64,000 nucleotides of DNA from Encephalitozoon hellem ATCC 50504 (GCF_000277815.2 NC_018469.1:115950-179949), one strand, 5' to 3'; shown: positions 53,919 through 63,034, counted from the first letter of the stretch. Numbers and translations: made by a program. The notes: generated by a model from the sequence alone, not told the origin.

Positions 53919-54470
53919 TCAGATCTTCTCCCAGATGGCATTAGTGATCTCAAACATGGAGATGTCAGACCCGATATCAATTGTGAAAACATCGCTTATT
54001 TTTCTATTTTTTATCCGGCAGAACTTCCTTCCATCCCCCTCGAGGAATTCAATTCCGAATCCTTTGACAATTTCGAGATATATCTCGTTGAAGGAGGGCC
54101 TCGACAGAGTACGTAGCCTCTCCTCTTTTTCTTGGATACCTTTGTCTGTTGCAATGATGCCCACTTTTATTTTTTCGTTTTCGTCCTCAAGCTCGACTAT
54201 CTTTTTGGCAAGCTTTAGCTTTTCATTGTTTATCTCCATGAACGCATCATTTTTCTTGCTGTGCGTGTAAGAGTATTTCCTCACCTCTCCCTCAAGCTGG
54301 ATGTTCTTTTTTTTGAAAAGCTGGACGTTTTCCTGGAGAGCTTTCGTCACCGCTTCCATCTTCATCCTTTCCTCCTTTCTTTGGCTGTCTAAAGCCACAA
54401 GTATGTTCTTTTCCACCGGATTCTTGAACTTCTCACACAGGTCTTGCAGTAATGTCTTTGCTTCCTCCAT
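53919..54470 (-). CDS. SPC24: Ndc80-complex kinetochore subunit Spc24
   Basis: A 183-residue protein with long coiled-coil (about 15-125) and a small globular end. The C-terminal part FNEIYLEIVKGFGIEFLEGD, then FCRIKNRKISDVFTIDI and ITNAIWEKI, follows yeast Spc24 (LKLYRSLGVIL, VLINRKNDGNIDILPL, TKYIWERL) in order and spacing. Spc24 with Spc25 anchors the Ndc80 complex to the inner kinetochore through Mis12/CENP-T. Yeast Spc24 has 213 residues, so the length fits. ATACCCAA stands before the ATG. The tRNA-Leu gene begins 75 bp upstream on the other strand. Confidence 0.75.
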   Translation of the reverse strand: MEEAKTLLQDLCEKFKNPVEKNILVALDSQRKEERMKMEAVTKALQENVQLFKKKNIQLEGEVRKYSYTHSKKNDAFMEINNEKLKLAKKIVELEDENEKIKVGIIATDKGIQEKEERLRTLSRPSFNEIYLEIVKGFGIEFLEGDGRKFCRIKNRKISDVFTIDIGSDISMFEITNAIWEKI

Positions 54471-54545
54471 TTGGGTATATTTTTTTTCTCCTCAGGTACC
54501 TAGGTTGCCTCCAAATCTGTAAGGGGGAGCGGAAGTGGGCATGCA

Positions 54546-54627
54546 GGTTGGATGGCCGAGTGGTCCAAGGCGCTGGCTTAAGGTGCCAGTCTCTCAGGAG
54601 GCGTGGGTTCGAACCCCACTCCAGCCA
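54546..54627 (+). tRNA. tRNA-Leu, anticodon AAG
   Basis: An 82-base class II tRNA that folds fully by eye. The acceptor stem GGTTGGA pairs with TCCAGCC (one G-T pair) and the discriminator is A. The D arm is GCC/GGC with GTGG in the loop. The anticodon stem CTGGC/GCCAG encloses TTAAGGT, giving AAG (reads CTT and, after inosine change, CTC). A 13-base variable arm typical of Leu follows, then the T arm GTGGG-TTCGAAC-CCCAC. There is no intron, and CCA is not encoded. Confidence 0.96.
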
Positions 54628-54717
54628 TTTTGCTCTTATACGATTTTTCTGAACACAATGTAATTTCTACATGGCATAAAAGTAAAATGCTCAAAGCTAG
54701 GGTACTAATTTATTATT

Positions 54718-57312
54718 TCAAGAGATCAAATCTTTGGCATCTTCGCGGGTTATTTTCGAATGGATGCTTCCTTGAACCATGCCCTTGCTAGTCCTTACAT
54801 GAGAATTCGGGTATTTTGAGTTGATCCTGTTTATCAAGTCTCCATTATCAGATGTATTTGCGGCTATCAAACATTCTTCATTGATAAACGTATAAACAAT
54901 GCATTCAATTTCATGCTTCACTGCTTCACTACAAAGAAGACTAATAAATTTAGCGAGATCTTTTCTGGTGCATGACTCTGATGACTGATAGTAATAGACT
55001 ATGCTCCTAGCATCGGTATCTGGTGCGCTTTTCCTTTCAGCTATCAGTTCAACAAATTCTTTCTTGTTCTTAGAGTATTGAGCCTTGCTGAGCTCCTCCC
55101 CCCTCTTTCTATTCTTTTGGTTTAATGCATCAATCTTCTGCTTGTAGAGTAGTGGGATTGCTTTATCAACATTAACAACCTCTCCTATGTTCAGCTTACT
55201 CAGGTAGAGCTCTGCTTCCTCATCGAGCTCCTGGGCTTTCTTTCCTGTAACCCCAACTATTCTTCGTGTGTTGGCAGATACCCCTGTTTCATTGACAATC
55301 CTGAATCTCCCTACATCCGAAACATTAGTCACATGCGTCCCCCCGCACATCTCTTCAATAACCAGCCCATCACTCTTCATGGTTATAACTCTCACCTTTT
55401 CAGGATACTCTTCATTTCTCATTCTAACAATATTGGAATTCTCGAGGGCTTGACACCTATCCAAGATAACAGACTCAACTTTAGCATTGCTCTTGATAAA
55501 TTCATTGATCTTTTTCTCTACCTCCTCTAGTTCCTCATTTGTTAATTTTCTTCCTTCAAAGTCAAACCGAAGCTTTTCAGGATCAACAAGGCTTCCACGC
55601 TGCTCAGTCTTGATTATAGTACGAAGAAAGAAATTCAGGAGATGTGTTCCGGTGTGGTTTCTCATTGTTCTCCTTCTAAGCTCACTGTTGTATGCTTGAA
55701 GGGCTTGATAGGATGCATTCCCCTCTAAGATTCCTTTGTGAACAACAAATTTCTTGACTGCCTGAGTATCCGTAACATTGAAAGTACCAATACTTTTTTC
55801 TCCACAGTAGAAGGTTATTTTTCCTGTATCCCCAACTTGACCTCCACACTCTGCATAAAAACAGGTTTTGTCAAATACGAGCCCAAGCTCCACTCCTTCG
55901 GGTATTTCACCGGGATCAGTTATAATATCATTCCCTACAACGGCGAATAGGACTGTACTATTCATATTATTTCTTTCATACTTGAAGGAGTCGTTTGTGG
56001 GTGGGAACTTGGAAAGGATGTCCCCATCAATATTGATTTTTGTTCCTTTGGATTTCTTACTAACTTCAATTGCTCTTTGCCTAAAGCTTTCGAAGTTCGT
56101 ATAGTCAATCTCGATATTTTGTTCCCTAGCCATCAGCTCTGTTAAGTCCACAGGGAATCCATATGTGTCATACAGCAAAAACAAGTCCTCTCCGCTTATT
56201 TTACCATTGTTCTCTGCAATCTTATTGAATCTCTCAATCCCTTTCTTTAAGGTTTTCATGAATAGAGCCTCTTCTCTGCTCACACACTCAGTCGACTCTA
56301 GATCTATTCCTATTGTACCTGCTGCAATTTTCACCAACTCCTCAAGCACTCCTTCCTTCAGCCCTAAGACCTCGTGTGCATATCTAACAGCTCTACGCAG
56401 AATTCTCCTCAGCACATATCCCACCCCATCGTTACTGAAATCAACCTTGTCATAAATGCAAACAGCTATTGTCCTACAGTGATCAGATATAACCCTAAAA
56501 GCAACATCAGTGCTTTTTTCAGAATCCTCGTATTTGAAATCGCAGTGCTCTTCTATGGCTTTGATTATTGTGGAGAAGCTGTCGATCAGATAGTTGGACT
56601 TGACATCAATGAGTATGCTTAGTAGCCTTTCTAACCCTATTCCAGTGTCTATACACTTCCTCTCAAGAGGTGTAAGCCCGGAAGCAGTCCTATTGTATTC
56701 TATAAATACAATATTCCAGATTTCAATGACATTAGGGTCATCTTTGTTGACTAATTCCGAGGCATTTCTATTCCCAATCCTATCGTAATGTATCTCGGTG
56801 CAAGGCCCGCATGGTCCCGTATCACCCATTTCCCAAAAGTTGTCTTTGTACGACGCCGGAATAATTCTATTTGAAGGAAGATACTTGAGCCATATCCTTC
56901 TGCTCTCCTTGTCTAACTCATCATAATACGTGACATATAGTTTGTCCTTGCTCAACTTAAGTACCTCAACCAGAAACTCCCAAGCAAATCCTATTGCTTC
57001 TTCTTTAAAATAGTCTCCAAATGACCAGTTTCCCAGCATTTCAAAATACGTGTGATGATATGTATCTTTCCCCACATCGTCTAGGTCGTTATGCTTTCCC
57101 CCTGCCCTAATACATCTTTGTACACTGCAGGCTCGGCGCAGTTCGCTTCTTTCTCCAAGCAAGTTTTTCTTAAACTGGACCATCCCGCTGTTTGTAAAAA
57201 GTAAGGTGTCATCCTCATAGGGAACCACTGAGCTCGAGTTCACAACCCTATGAGACTTCGAGGCAAAGTAGTCTAAAAAGGATCGGCGCAGCTTTTCCGT
57301 TGTCCACAACAT
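54718..57312 (-). CDS. ALA1: Alanyl-tRNA synthetase
   Basis: An 864-residue class II enzyme that charges tRNA-Ala. Motif 1 region FTNSGMVQFKKNLLG, motif 2 RCIRAGGKHNDLDDVG and HHTYFEMLGNWSFGDYF, and motif 3 with GIGLERLL are all present. The editing domain keeps its zinc residues (NHTGTHLLNFF and MCGGTHV), so mischarged tRNA can be cleared. The C-terminal domain is short and divergent: the family glycine-rich line near the end (MAQGGG type) is replaced by GMVQGSIHSKI. Yeast Ala1 has 958 residues. GAGCCCTA stands before the ATG. The gene is cytosolic: no targeting sequence was seen. Confidence 0.95.
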   Translation of the reverse strand: MLWTTEKLRRSFLDYFASKSHRVVNSSSVVPYEDDTLLFTNSGMVQFKKNLLGERSELRRACSVQRCIRAGGKHNDLDDVGKDTYHHTYFEMLGNWSFGDYFKEEAIGFAWEFLVEVLKLSKDKLYVTYYDELDKESRRIWLKYLPSNRIIPASYKDNFWEMGDTGPCGPCTEIHYDRIGNRNASELVNKDDPNVIEIWNIVFIEYNRTASGLTPLERKCIDTGIGLERLLSILIDVKSNYLIDSFSTIIKAIEEHCDFKYEDSEKSTDVAFRVISDHCRTIAVCIYDKVDFSNDGVGYVLRRILRRAVRYAHEVLGLKEGVLEELVKIAAGTIGIDLESTECVSREEALFMKTLKKGIERFNKIAENNGKISGEDLFLLYDTYGFPVDLTELMAREQNIEIDYTNFESFRQRAIEVSKKSKGTKINIDGDILSKFPPTNDSFKYERNNMNSTVLFAVVGNDIITDPGEIPEGVELGLVFDKTCFYAECGGQVGDTGKITFYCGEKSIGTFNVTDTQAVKKFVVHKGILEGNASYQALQAYNSELRRRTMRNHTGTHLLNFFLRTIIKTEQRGSLVDPEKLRFDFEGRKLTNEELEEVEKKINEFIKSNAKVESVILDRCQALENSNIVRMRNEEYPEKVRVITMKSDGLVIEEMCGGTHVTNVSDVGRFRIVNETGVSANTRRIVGVTGKKAQELDEEAELYLSKLNIGEVVNVDKAIPLLYKQKIDALNQKNRKRGEELSKAQYSKNKKEFVELIAERKSAPDTDARSIVYYYQSSESCTRKDLAKFISLLCSEAVKHEIECIVYTFINEECLIAANTSDNGDLINRINSKYPNSHVRTSKGMVQGSIHSKITREDAKDLIS

Positions 57313-57404
57313 TAGGGCTCAAAACTTTTCAATGAATAGATATTTATTTTCTTTCTAATATAAGGCTTTTCCACCCTAAGTAAGACGTAAATTCTTTTGA
57401 CTCA

Positions 57405-57575
57405 CTATCTAACTCTTCCAGACAACTCGTTTCTTATTTCCTTTAGAAGCAACATGAGGCTTTGAGGGCTCATTCCAGAATCTAGAAGCTTATACATATA
57501 GTCGATTATATCCTCATTGAAGTGCAGCTTCAGCTCATTGGCAAATTCCAATATGTCTTTGTATCCATCTTCCAT
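57405..57575 (-). CDS. MZT1: MOZART1 (Mzt1) gamma-tubulin complex subunit, 56 residues
   Basis: A tiny helical protein read as MOZART1, which binds GCP proteins and helps recruit or activate the gamma-tubulin complex at the spindle pole. The line DILEFANELKLHFNEDII, then YKLLDSGMSPQSLMLLLKEI, follows human MOZART1 (LLEISRILNTGLDMETL, LCEQGINPEALSSVIKEL). The diagnostic G-[IM]-[NS]-P-[EQ]-[AS]-L core is kept. Human MZT1 has 82 residues. The frame opens at TTG 57623 (72 codons); the first ATG is 57575, which gives 56 residues and still the whole family domain. CCC lies about 20 bases upstream, farther than usual. Confidence 0.75.
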   Translation of the reverse strand: MEDGYKDILEFANELKLHFNEDIIDYMYKLLDSGMSPQSLMLLLKEIRNELSGRVR

Positions 57576-57645
57576 TCTCTCTGGAAACAATATTAGGGCT
57601 CTAAACAAAACTTTTGTTGGCAATGTCCTTCTGGTAGGTAAAAGT

Positions 57646-57951
57646 TTATTTATTTTGCCTGCTAATTTCCGCCATTCTTTCTAGATGTTCACTGGTTGGT
57701 AGGATTGTAGAGCCTTGAATTTCTCTTCCTCCAAAGCTATAGTCGAAGTCCTTTTCAATAACAAACCGTATATCACTGTTATCAACGATATTCTTCCCCT
57801 TGTGCTTGCACAATAATGCAGATCTATGTATTATGTCCGACAAAAACTTCTCTGTTAAGAGTTGGAGGTTCCTCATCACCTCCTTGTCAATCTTTTTGTT
57901 ACATAGTCTCAGGAGCTTTTTTGGACAGAGAAAGTGGTGGTCAATGTTCAT
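57646..57951 (-). CDS. TAF12: TFIID/SAGA subunit TAF12 (histone fold)
   Basis: A 101-residue histone-fold protein. The domain spans about 10-80: PKKLLRLCNKKIDKEVMRN, LTEKFLSDIIHRSALLCKHK, GKNIVDNSDIRFVIEKDFDY and SFGGREI. This matches TAF12 (loop KKLQELVQQVD, helix DDFIESVVTAACQLARHR, VKDVQLHLERQWNMWIPGF). TAF12 pairs with TAF4 in TFIID and Ada1 in SAGA. TAF11 of the same complex is also in the window. Two in-frame ATGs exist: 57969 and 57951. I chose 57951 because CATCCCCAAA comes directly before it. This start box is shared with the opposite gene. Confidence 0.72.
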   Translation of the reverse strand: MNIDHHFLCPKKLLRLCNKKIDKEVMRNLQLLTEKFLSDIIHRSALLCKHKGKNIVDNSDIRFVIEKDFDYSFGGREIQGSTILPTSEHLERMAEISRQNK

Positions 57952-57961
57952 TTTGGGGATG
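57949..57961. promoter_or_regulatory. Shared start signal: two opposite ATGs around one GGGG/CCCC box
   Basis: Thirteen bases read CATTTTGGGGATG. On the plus strand GGGG stands against the ATG of the unknown gene (57959). On the minus strand the same box is CCCC, three bases before the TAF12 ATG (57951). One C/G run thus appears to serve as the start signal for two divergent genes with only seven bases between start codons. Confidence 0.5.
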
Positions 57962-59074
57962 CAAAACATATCAGAGCTATTTCCCCTTTATTCTCGAGTA
58001 ATAGAGATAATGAATAGAATATGGGAAATAAAATATACAGACGAGATGGATTATATCGTCGAGGGCCTGGACAATGATGAAATAGATGAATCTTTAAGGA
58101 TGATGGTTGGTTTGATGGATGATGAAAGATTCAAGACTTACATGAAAGAGTCAAGGCATCTGGAAGAAATGATTCAGGTAGTGTCTAAGAAGAAAATGTC
58201 GAAGTCTGCATCAAGCATGTTAATAGAAGCACTGTCCCAAGTGTTCAACCCATATTCGTTTACTGATCTTGGAGGGCTGTTTAAAACTTTGCTAATGATA
58301 TTTGACGATCTTCTGCCGGACAGGACGTCTCTTGATTCTTTTTCTTGTATTGAGTCAAAAACAAAGGCTATTGTAGAAATACTCAGAAAGATCCCAATCA
58401 AGTGGTACTCTAGACTTTCCAAGTGTGTTGAACTTAGAAAAATAGTGTTGGGTTTACAAGTGTTCATGAGTGAAGGAATAATTAAGTGGAACAAGTTCCT
58501 TCTTTCTCTCTTGGCAGAATGTCCCGAGTTTGATCTAAGCGAAGGTTTTATCGAAATTTTACTAAAGAAGGGAAAAAACTACGAGGTAATAGCAAATTAT
58601 ACAAAGCTCGAAGAAAATGTTGGAAGGCTGTCTTTAAGCCCGAACTTTAAGATATATCTTAGGAAAGCTGTTCTGAAAGAGTTCATAAAAAGCAAAAACT
58701 GCAGAAGTCTTGAGGATGTACCGAAAGGAAATTTTTCAGACACTATACCATCTGTTCTAAAGCGTAGGGAAGAAAGTCCAAGAGTTTTGAATAGAAGAAA
58801 GTATCTGATGATAATACTCGTCAATTTAGTTTCCAAGAACTTCCATCTTGGCATTCCTTTAGGTATAATTGCAAGGGTCTACCACACTGTTGACAAGGTA
58901 ACGAGGTGTTACGTAGCTTTACTCCTCCTTATTTCCATCCAAGGCTCTGAAAAAGATGCTATTCAAAGTGCATATGCAGAAGACCTTAAAGAAAATGTAA
59001 GATGCCTGGCCTTCGATCCCAGCAGATACCTATGCAAGGAGGTTCTTGATAGGCTGGTAGAAATATCAAGTTAA
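57959..59074 (+). CDS. Unrecognised helical protein, 371 residues
   Basis: I do not recognise this protein. It is 371 residues, predicted by eye to be nearly all helix, with short repeats of hydrophobic and charged residues that would fit a HEAT/ARM or similar solenoid. Near the start is an acidic stretch (YIVEGLDNDEIDE), then IKWYSRLSKCVEL and LVNLVSKNFHLGIPLGIIAR. No membrane span, signal or catalytic motif was seen. The longest frame opens far upstream, but those residues lie over TAF12. ATG 57959, with GGGG directly before it, was chosen; ATG 58010 is an alternative. The next gene is Dbp5, on the same strand after 101 bp. Confidence 0.75.
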   Translation: MQNISELFPLYSRVIEIMNRIWEIKYTDEMDYIVEGLDNDEIDESLRMMVGLMDDERFKTYMKESRHLEEMIQVVSKKKMSKSASSMLIEALSQVFNPYSFTDLGGLFKTLLMIFDDLLPDRTSLDSFSCIESKTKAIVEILRKIPIKWYSRLSKCVELRKIVLGLQVFMSEGIIKWNKFLLSLLAECPEFDLSEGFIEILLKKGKNYEVIANYTKLEENVGRLSLSPNFKIYLRKAVLKEFIKSKNCRSLEDVPKGNFSDTIPSVLKRREESPRVLNRRKYLMIILVNLVSKNFHLGIPLGIIARVYHTVDKVTRCYVALLLLISIQGSEKDAIQSAYAEDLKENVRCLAFDPSRYLCKEVLDRLVEISS

Positions 59075-59175
59075 TTGCGTCGCAAGAACCATGAGCCTTT
59101 CGCTCATATGCATTTACTTACTTCTTGTTTCAAAGCGCCTATACAATTTATTTTGTTGTATTTTAAACCCCAGGT

Positions 59176-60450
59176 ATGGAAGAGAAATCTCTAATCCAAG
59201 ATGATAGGGAAGTCGCAAGGGAACTATTTACAATGATTAAGAGAGATACTGCTGCCATAGAAACAGGCCTAGATGAGAATGTCAGCGGGGTAGGAACGGA
59301 CAGAGGAAAGTTATTGGTTGCAGAGCATTTTTCCGATATGGGACTATCAGAGGAACTCTTAAAAGCCATATACAACAAGGGGTTTGAAAAGCCTAGCTTA
59401 ATCCAAAAATCAGCAATTCCCCATATTCTTAGGAGGCACAATATTGTTGTTCAGAGCAAGAGTGGCACCGGAAAAACAATAGCCTACACCTGTGGAGTCC
59501 TTGGAAATACAAGAGTTGGGGAGGGAACCCAAGCGTTGGTGGTTACACCTACAAGGGAATTAAATACTCAGGTTACTGAGGTTATTTCTGGATTGGCACA
59601 GCCTCTTGGAATGAAGGTCTTTTCGGCGTTGAAAAACAAGGCCACGGAGTCTGTCAAAGAAGAAGTTGTTGTTGGAAGTCCCGGAACTATTCTGAAGCTT
59701 ATCGACCTTGGAAAGCTAAACCACAAGGAGATTAGAACCATAGTTCTCGACGAGGCAGATATTCTTCTTGATAAGGATATGATGGGAACACAGACATTCA
59801 GAATACTCAAGCTTGTTTCTGGGGCACAGATCGTTTTCTTTTCTGCAACATACTCTGAACAAGTTAAGCAGACAATTGAGTTCTACGCACCCGATGCAAT
59901 CAAAATGTATGAAGAGCGCAATGGAAAACCCGACGAAATTAAGTTATTCTACATAGAATCGGAGGGAGACAGCAAAAGAAAGGCATTGAAGTCGCTTTAC
60001 GAATACCTTTCAATTAGCCAGATGATCATATTTGTAAGTACAAAGGCAACAGTTAATTACTTGAAGAAAAAATTAGAAGATGACTTGCATTCTGTGTCTT
60101 GTTTGCATGGAGACTTGGAGATCGAAGAAAGGGAAAAAGCTGTTGAAGAATTTAGATCCTCAAAATCCAAGATACTTCTTACAACAGATGTTTTTTCAAG
60201 AGGAATGGATATTCCACAGGTCAATCTGATTGTTAATTATGATCTTCCAATATACAAAGGGGTTGCGTCAACACAAACCTACATCCATAGGATAGGGAGG
60301 TCTGGAAGATTTGGAAGAACGGGGTTTGTGGTGGATTTTGTCCGAGATGAAGAGCTAGAAGCATATCTGAAATTCCAAAAAGAACTAAAATTTGCATCAA
60401 AGAAATTTACAATCAGGGCGCTCGAAGAAGTTGCAGAAGAACTTGGGTAG
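59176..60450 (+). CDS. DBP5: DEAD-box RNA helicase Dbp5/DDX19
   Basis: A 424-residue helicase that releases mRNA export proteins at the cytoplasmic side of the nuclear pore. Motifs in order: Q motif GFEKPSLIQKSAIP, Walker A QSKSGTGKT, TPTREL, GSPGTI, DEAD, SAT (FFSATYSEQVK), then in the second domain IFVSTK, TTDVFSRGMD and HRIGRSGRFG. LHGDL and FGRTGFVVDFV, and KGVASTQTYIHRIGRSGR, fit Dbp5 (ADPATYIHRIGRTGRFGR). Residues 1-60 form a short N-terminal extension. Yeast Dbp5 has 482 residues. ACCCCAGGT stands directly before the ATG. Confidence 0.9.
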   Translation: MEEKSLIQDDREVARELFTMIKRDTAAIETGLDENVSGVGTDRGKLLVAEHFSDMGLSEELLKAIYNKGFEKPSLIQKSAIPHILRRHNIVVQSKSGTGKTIAYTCGVLGNTRVGEGTQALVVTPTRELNTQVTEVISGLAQPLGMKVFSALKNKATESVKEEVVVGSPGTILKLIDLGKLNHKEIRTIVLDEADILLDKDMMGTQTFRILKLVSGAQIVFFSATYSEQVKQTIEFYAPDAIKMYEERNGKPDEIKLFYIESEGDSKRKALKSLYEYLSISQMIIFVSTKATVNYLKKKLEDDLHSVSCLHGDLEIEEREKAVEEFRSSKSKILLTTDVFSRGMDIPQVNLIVNYDLPIYKGVASTQTYIHRIGRSGRFGRTGFVVDFVRDEELEAYLKFQKELKFASKKFTIRALEEVAEELG

Positions 60451-60580
60451 TAAATAAACATCTTGATGAAGACTTGGAAAATGAAAGACTCAGCCTCTGT
60501 TTGGCATAACACATGTATATTTATTCTAAATAAAGTTTTCGATAGCAATAACTTAAAAATTAATTCTTCAAGTCCTTAAA

Positions 60581-62698
60581 ATGGAGGAGCTAGATGATAG
60601 TTTTGTACCAGACTTCACACACTTGGCAACTTTGGGAGAAGTGTCTGACAGAAACAGCCAGATTAGGCATGTAGGTGAATTTGTGTATATTTCTATTGGC
60701 AAGAAGCTCAACGCATGGAATGTGAGATTTTCTGAGCTAGAAAGAAGTGTACCCACTCTCAACAAGAAAATAACTTGCTTTGACTTTTTTGATGATCTGC
60801 TGGTAATAGGTTACGAAAACGGAGCTGTCCAAATACATTCCGATGAAATAATATCATTCCGGCCTCACTCCAGAAGAGTTACAAAAGTTACAAAGATCGG
60901 CGATTATATTTTGTCTTCATCTGCAGATGGAAGTATTGTTTTATACGACATAATTGGTGGTGAAATTAGAGTATCTTATGAGGGAAATGATATGTGTGTG
61001 GAAAAGTTCTTCTCCAACTCCAAAGTAGTTATTGGTGTTTGTGCGGATAACGCGCTAAGAGTTTGGGATTTTGAGGACAAGCATATAAAAAGCGTACACA
61101 TGTTTGAAAAAGCCATAAAAGACACTTTTGTTGTGGAAGAAGAAGCAATAATATTCTTTAAGGATGGTGAATGCATTTTTTATAGTTTAGAAGATAAAAC
61201 AACGCGCCCCTTCAATAAGTTTAAGAAGTTAAGAAATATAAAGGTGAAGGAAAACAGGGTGTTTCTCCAAAGCAAAAATAAGCTGCACATTTATGATATG
61301 AGCAAGAAAGATAAAATAGCCATGAAGCACCAGGAGACAATAAAGGTCAGCGATAGATATGCAGACTTCGATACAACATCAAATGGCAGGTTGGTATTTG
61401 CTACTATCGATAACTGCTGGGAGTATATTGAGGATGGAAAGGTGTATTCATTCGGATTCCATAAGAACGAAATTCTATGTCTTGAAGTCCATGAAGAAAA
61501 GATAATCACACTCTCAAAAGAATGCATAATTTTTTGGATGTTAGACGAGCAAGCAATAAAAAGGATCGGCAATATACAGATAAAGAACGGAAAATGCATA
61601 TGTGTGTGGAACAATTGCATCGTAGTTGGAGGAAACGAAGGGTTTTCTTGCTACTCAATCTCAAACTATGACTTGGTTAGAGAGGAAAACATAGGGCCTG
61701 TTTCGTCAGTTTTCTCTAACACAACGGAGCTGATCATAGGGAAGGATAATGATATTTTGTTCTACGATAGCTCATTCACAGTTCTTAGGACATTAGAAGT
61801 AGAAAGTCCCATATCATCTATAGAAGTGTCGAAAGATGGCTCCTTGTTATGTGTGGGCCTCCTAAATAATAAGGTACATATATATAATATGAATGGACTA
61901 GATCTAAAAGTCACGCTGTACGGCCATGCTTTGCCAGTCAGGTCAATGAAGTTGTCACCAGATAATTCAGAAATTCTCACTTGTGGTGCAGACAAAACAG
62001 TCAAAATGTGGGGAACACAGTTTGGAGAATGCAGGAAAAGCTTTATAGGTGATTCAAGAAGTGTAGAGTACTTGAGCAAAGACTTATTCATGTTTTCCTC
62101 TGGTGGAATTCAATACTTTAAAAGATATGAAAAGCTTAAGGAATTCAAGTACCATGAATCTAGTCTGGTAAAGATAAAAAAAGATTTAATGATTTCCTGT
62201 GGAAAATTTAACATAGATCTTTATAGCATGAACAAGTATGAATTCCAAAAGGAAGATCAAGAAGAGAGCGATGATGAAGAAGTTATGAAGGTAGCTAAGA
62301 TAATGAACTGTAAGGTATACGATAGATTCCTAACAGATCTTGAGGAACTGTCTAAAGACTTTTCTAATGATAACATTAAGACATTTTTCAATACCTTGAT
62401 GGATATAGACTTTTGTGAACTTGACAGATTCTTTTGTTTAATGAGTTCATCAGATGTCATCCTCACTATAAATGCACTTCATGAGTGTGCACATTGGAAT
62501 TCTGTATTAGCAGCAAGGGTATTCATCTCTTTACTCAGACTTCACAAAGATATATGCATTTCCCATCCGAATTTCAAGACTTTTCTTTGCTCCATTACAA
62601 ATAGGATAGAAGACATCAGGTGCCAGGCTAGCAGGAATGAGGCAATCCTTCTTGTAAGAAAGGCAATCACCAGCCAAAAATCTCTTGACTTTGAATAA
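60581..62698 (+). CDS. UTP12: SSU processome WD40 protein Utp12/Dip2 (WDR3)
   Basis: A 705-residue U3 snoRNP protein for 18S rRNA processing. Two WD40 propellers fill about 20-560. In the second, SLLCVGLLNNKVHIYNMNGL, then LKVTLYGHALPVRSMKLSPD and SEILTCGADKTVKMWGTQFG ECRKS follow Dip2 closely (ALLDNTVKVYFLDSLKFYLS, YGHKLPVLSMDIS, SADKNIKIWGLDFGDCHKS). The helical Utp12 C-terminal domain (about 585-700) ends the protein. Yeast Dip2 has 943 residues. ATG 60581 is the first in frame; a CCC word is not directly before it (CCTTAAA). From here on the sequence is noticeably richer in A and T. Confidence 0.88.
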   Translation: MEELDDSFVPDFTHLATLGEVSDRNSQIRHVGEFVYISIGKKLNAWNVRFSELERSVPTLNKKITCFDFFDDLLVIGYENGAVQIHSDEIISFRPHSRRVTKVTKIGDYILSSSADGSIVLYDIIGGEIRVSYEGNDMCVEKFFSNSKVVIGVCADNALRVWDFEDKHIKSVHMFEKAIKDTFVVEEEAIIFFKDGECIFYSLEDKTTRPFNKFKKLRNIKVKENRVFLQSKNKLHIYDMSKKDKIAMKHQETIKVSDRYADFDTTSNGRLVFATIDNCWEYIEDGKVYSFGFHKNEILCLEVHEEKIITLSKECIIFWMLDEQAIKRIGNIQIKNGKCICVWNNCIVVGGNEGFSCYSISNYDLVREENIGPVSSVFSNTTELIIGKDNDILFYDSSFTVLRTLEVESPISSIEVSKDGSLLCVGLLNNKVHIYNMNGLDLKVTLYGHALPVRSMKLSPDNSEILTCGADKTVKMWGTQFGECRKSFIGDSRSVEYLSKDLFMFSSGGIQYFKRYEKLKEFKYHESSLVKIKKDLMISCGKFNIDLYSMNKYEFQKEDQEESDDEEVMKVAKIMNCKVYDRFLTDLEELSKDFSNDNIKTFFNTLMDIDFCELDRFFCLMSSSDVILTINALHECAHWNSVLAARVFISLLRLHKDICISHPNFKTFLCSITNRIEDIRCQASRNEAILLVRKAITSQKSLDFE

Positions 62699-63034
62699 AT
62701 TATTTTTCAGAATTGTGAAATGGTTATATAAGCGTTTATGCATTAATCATATAATATGTCACTAAAATGTAACATTTGTAATCCTTAGAGCTTAGAGAGG
62801 CAGTTAGTAGATATTGGGCACTGTCAGCCATAAAAATACTATGTAGACACAAGAGATATACTTTGACATATATGGAAGATCATCCTTGCATGAACAACAA
62901 CAGGAAAAATCAATAGTTAAAAAATATAAGCAGAAAATATTGAAAGCAAAGGAGAATATGTGCAACCAATGAGATTATATGCTAGCCAACACAATAAAAT
63001 AAGTCAGAAATAGGATGAACAAAGAGTGAATCCC
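62699..63034. other. 336-bp AT-rich spacer before the InterB gene
   Basis: Gene-free DNA between Utp12 and the terminal InterB-type gene, clearly richer in A and T than spacers further left. No tRNA, open frame of size or repeat was seen. It ends GAATCCC directly before the ATG at 63035, which is the start signal of that gene. It probably marks the change from core chromosome to subtelomeric family genes. Confidence 0.5.
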
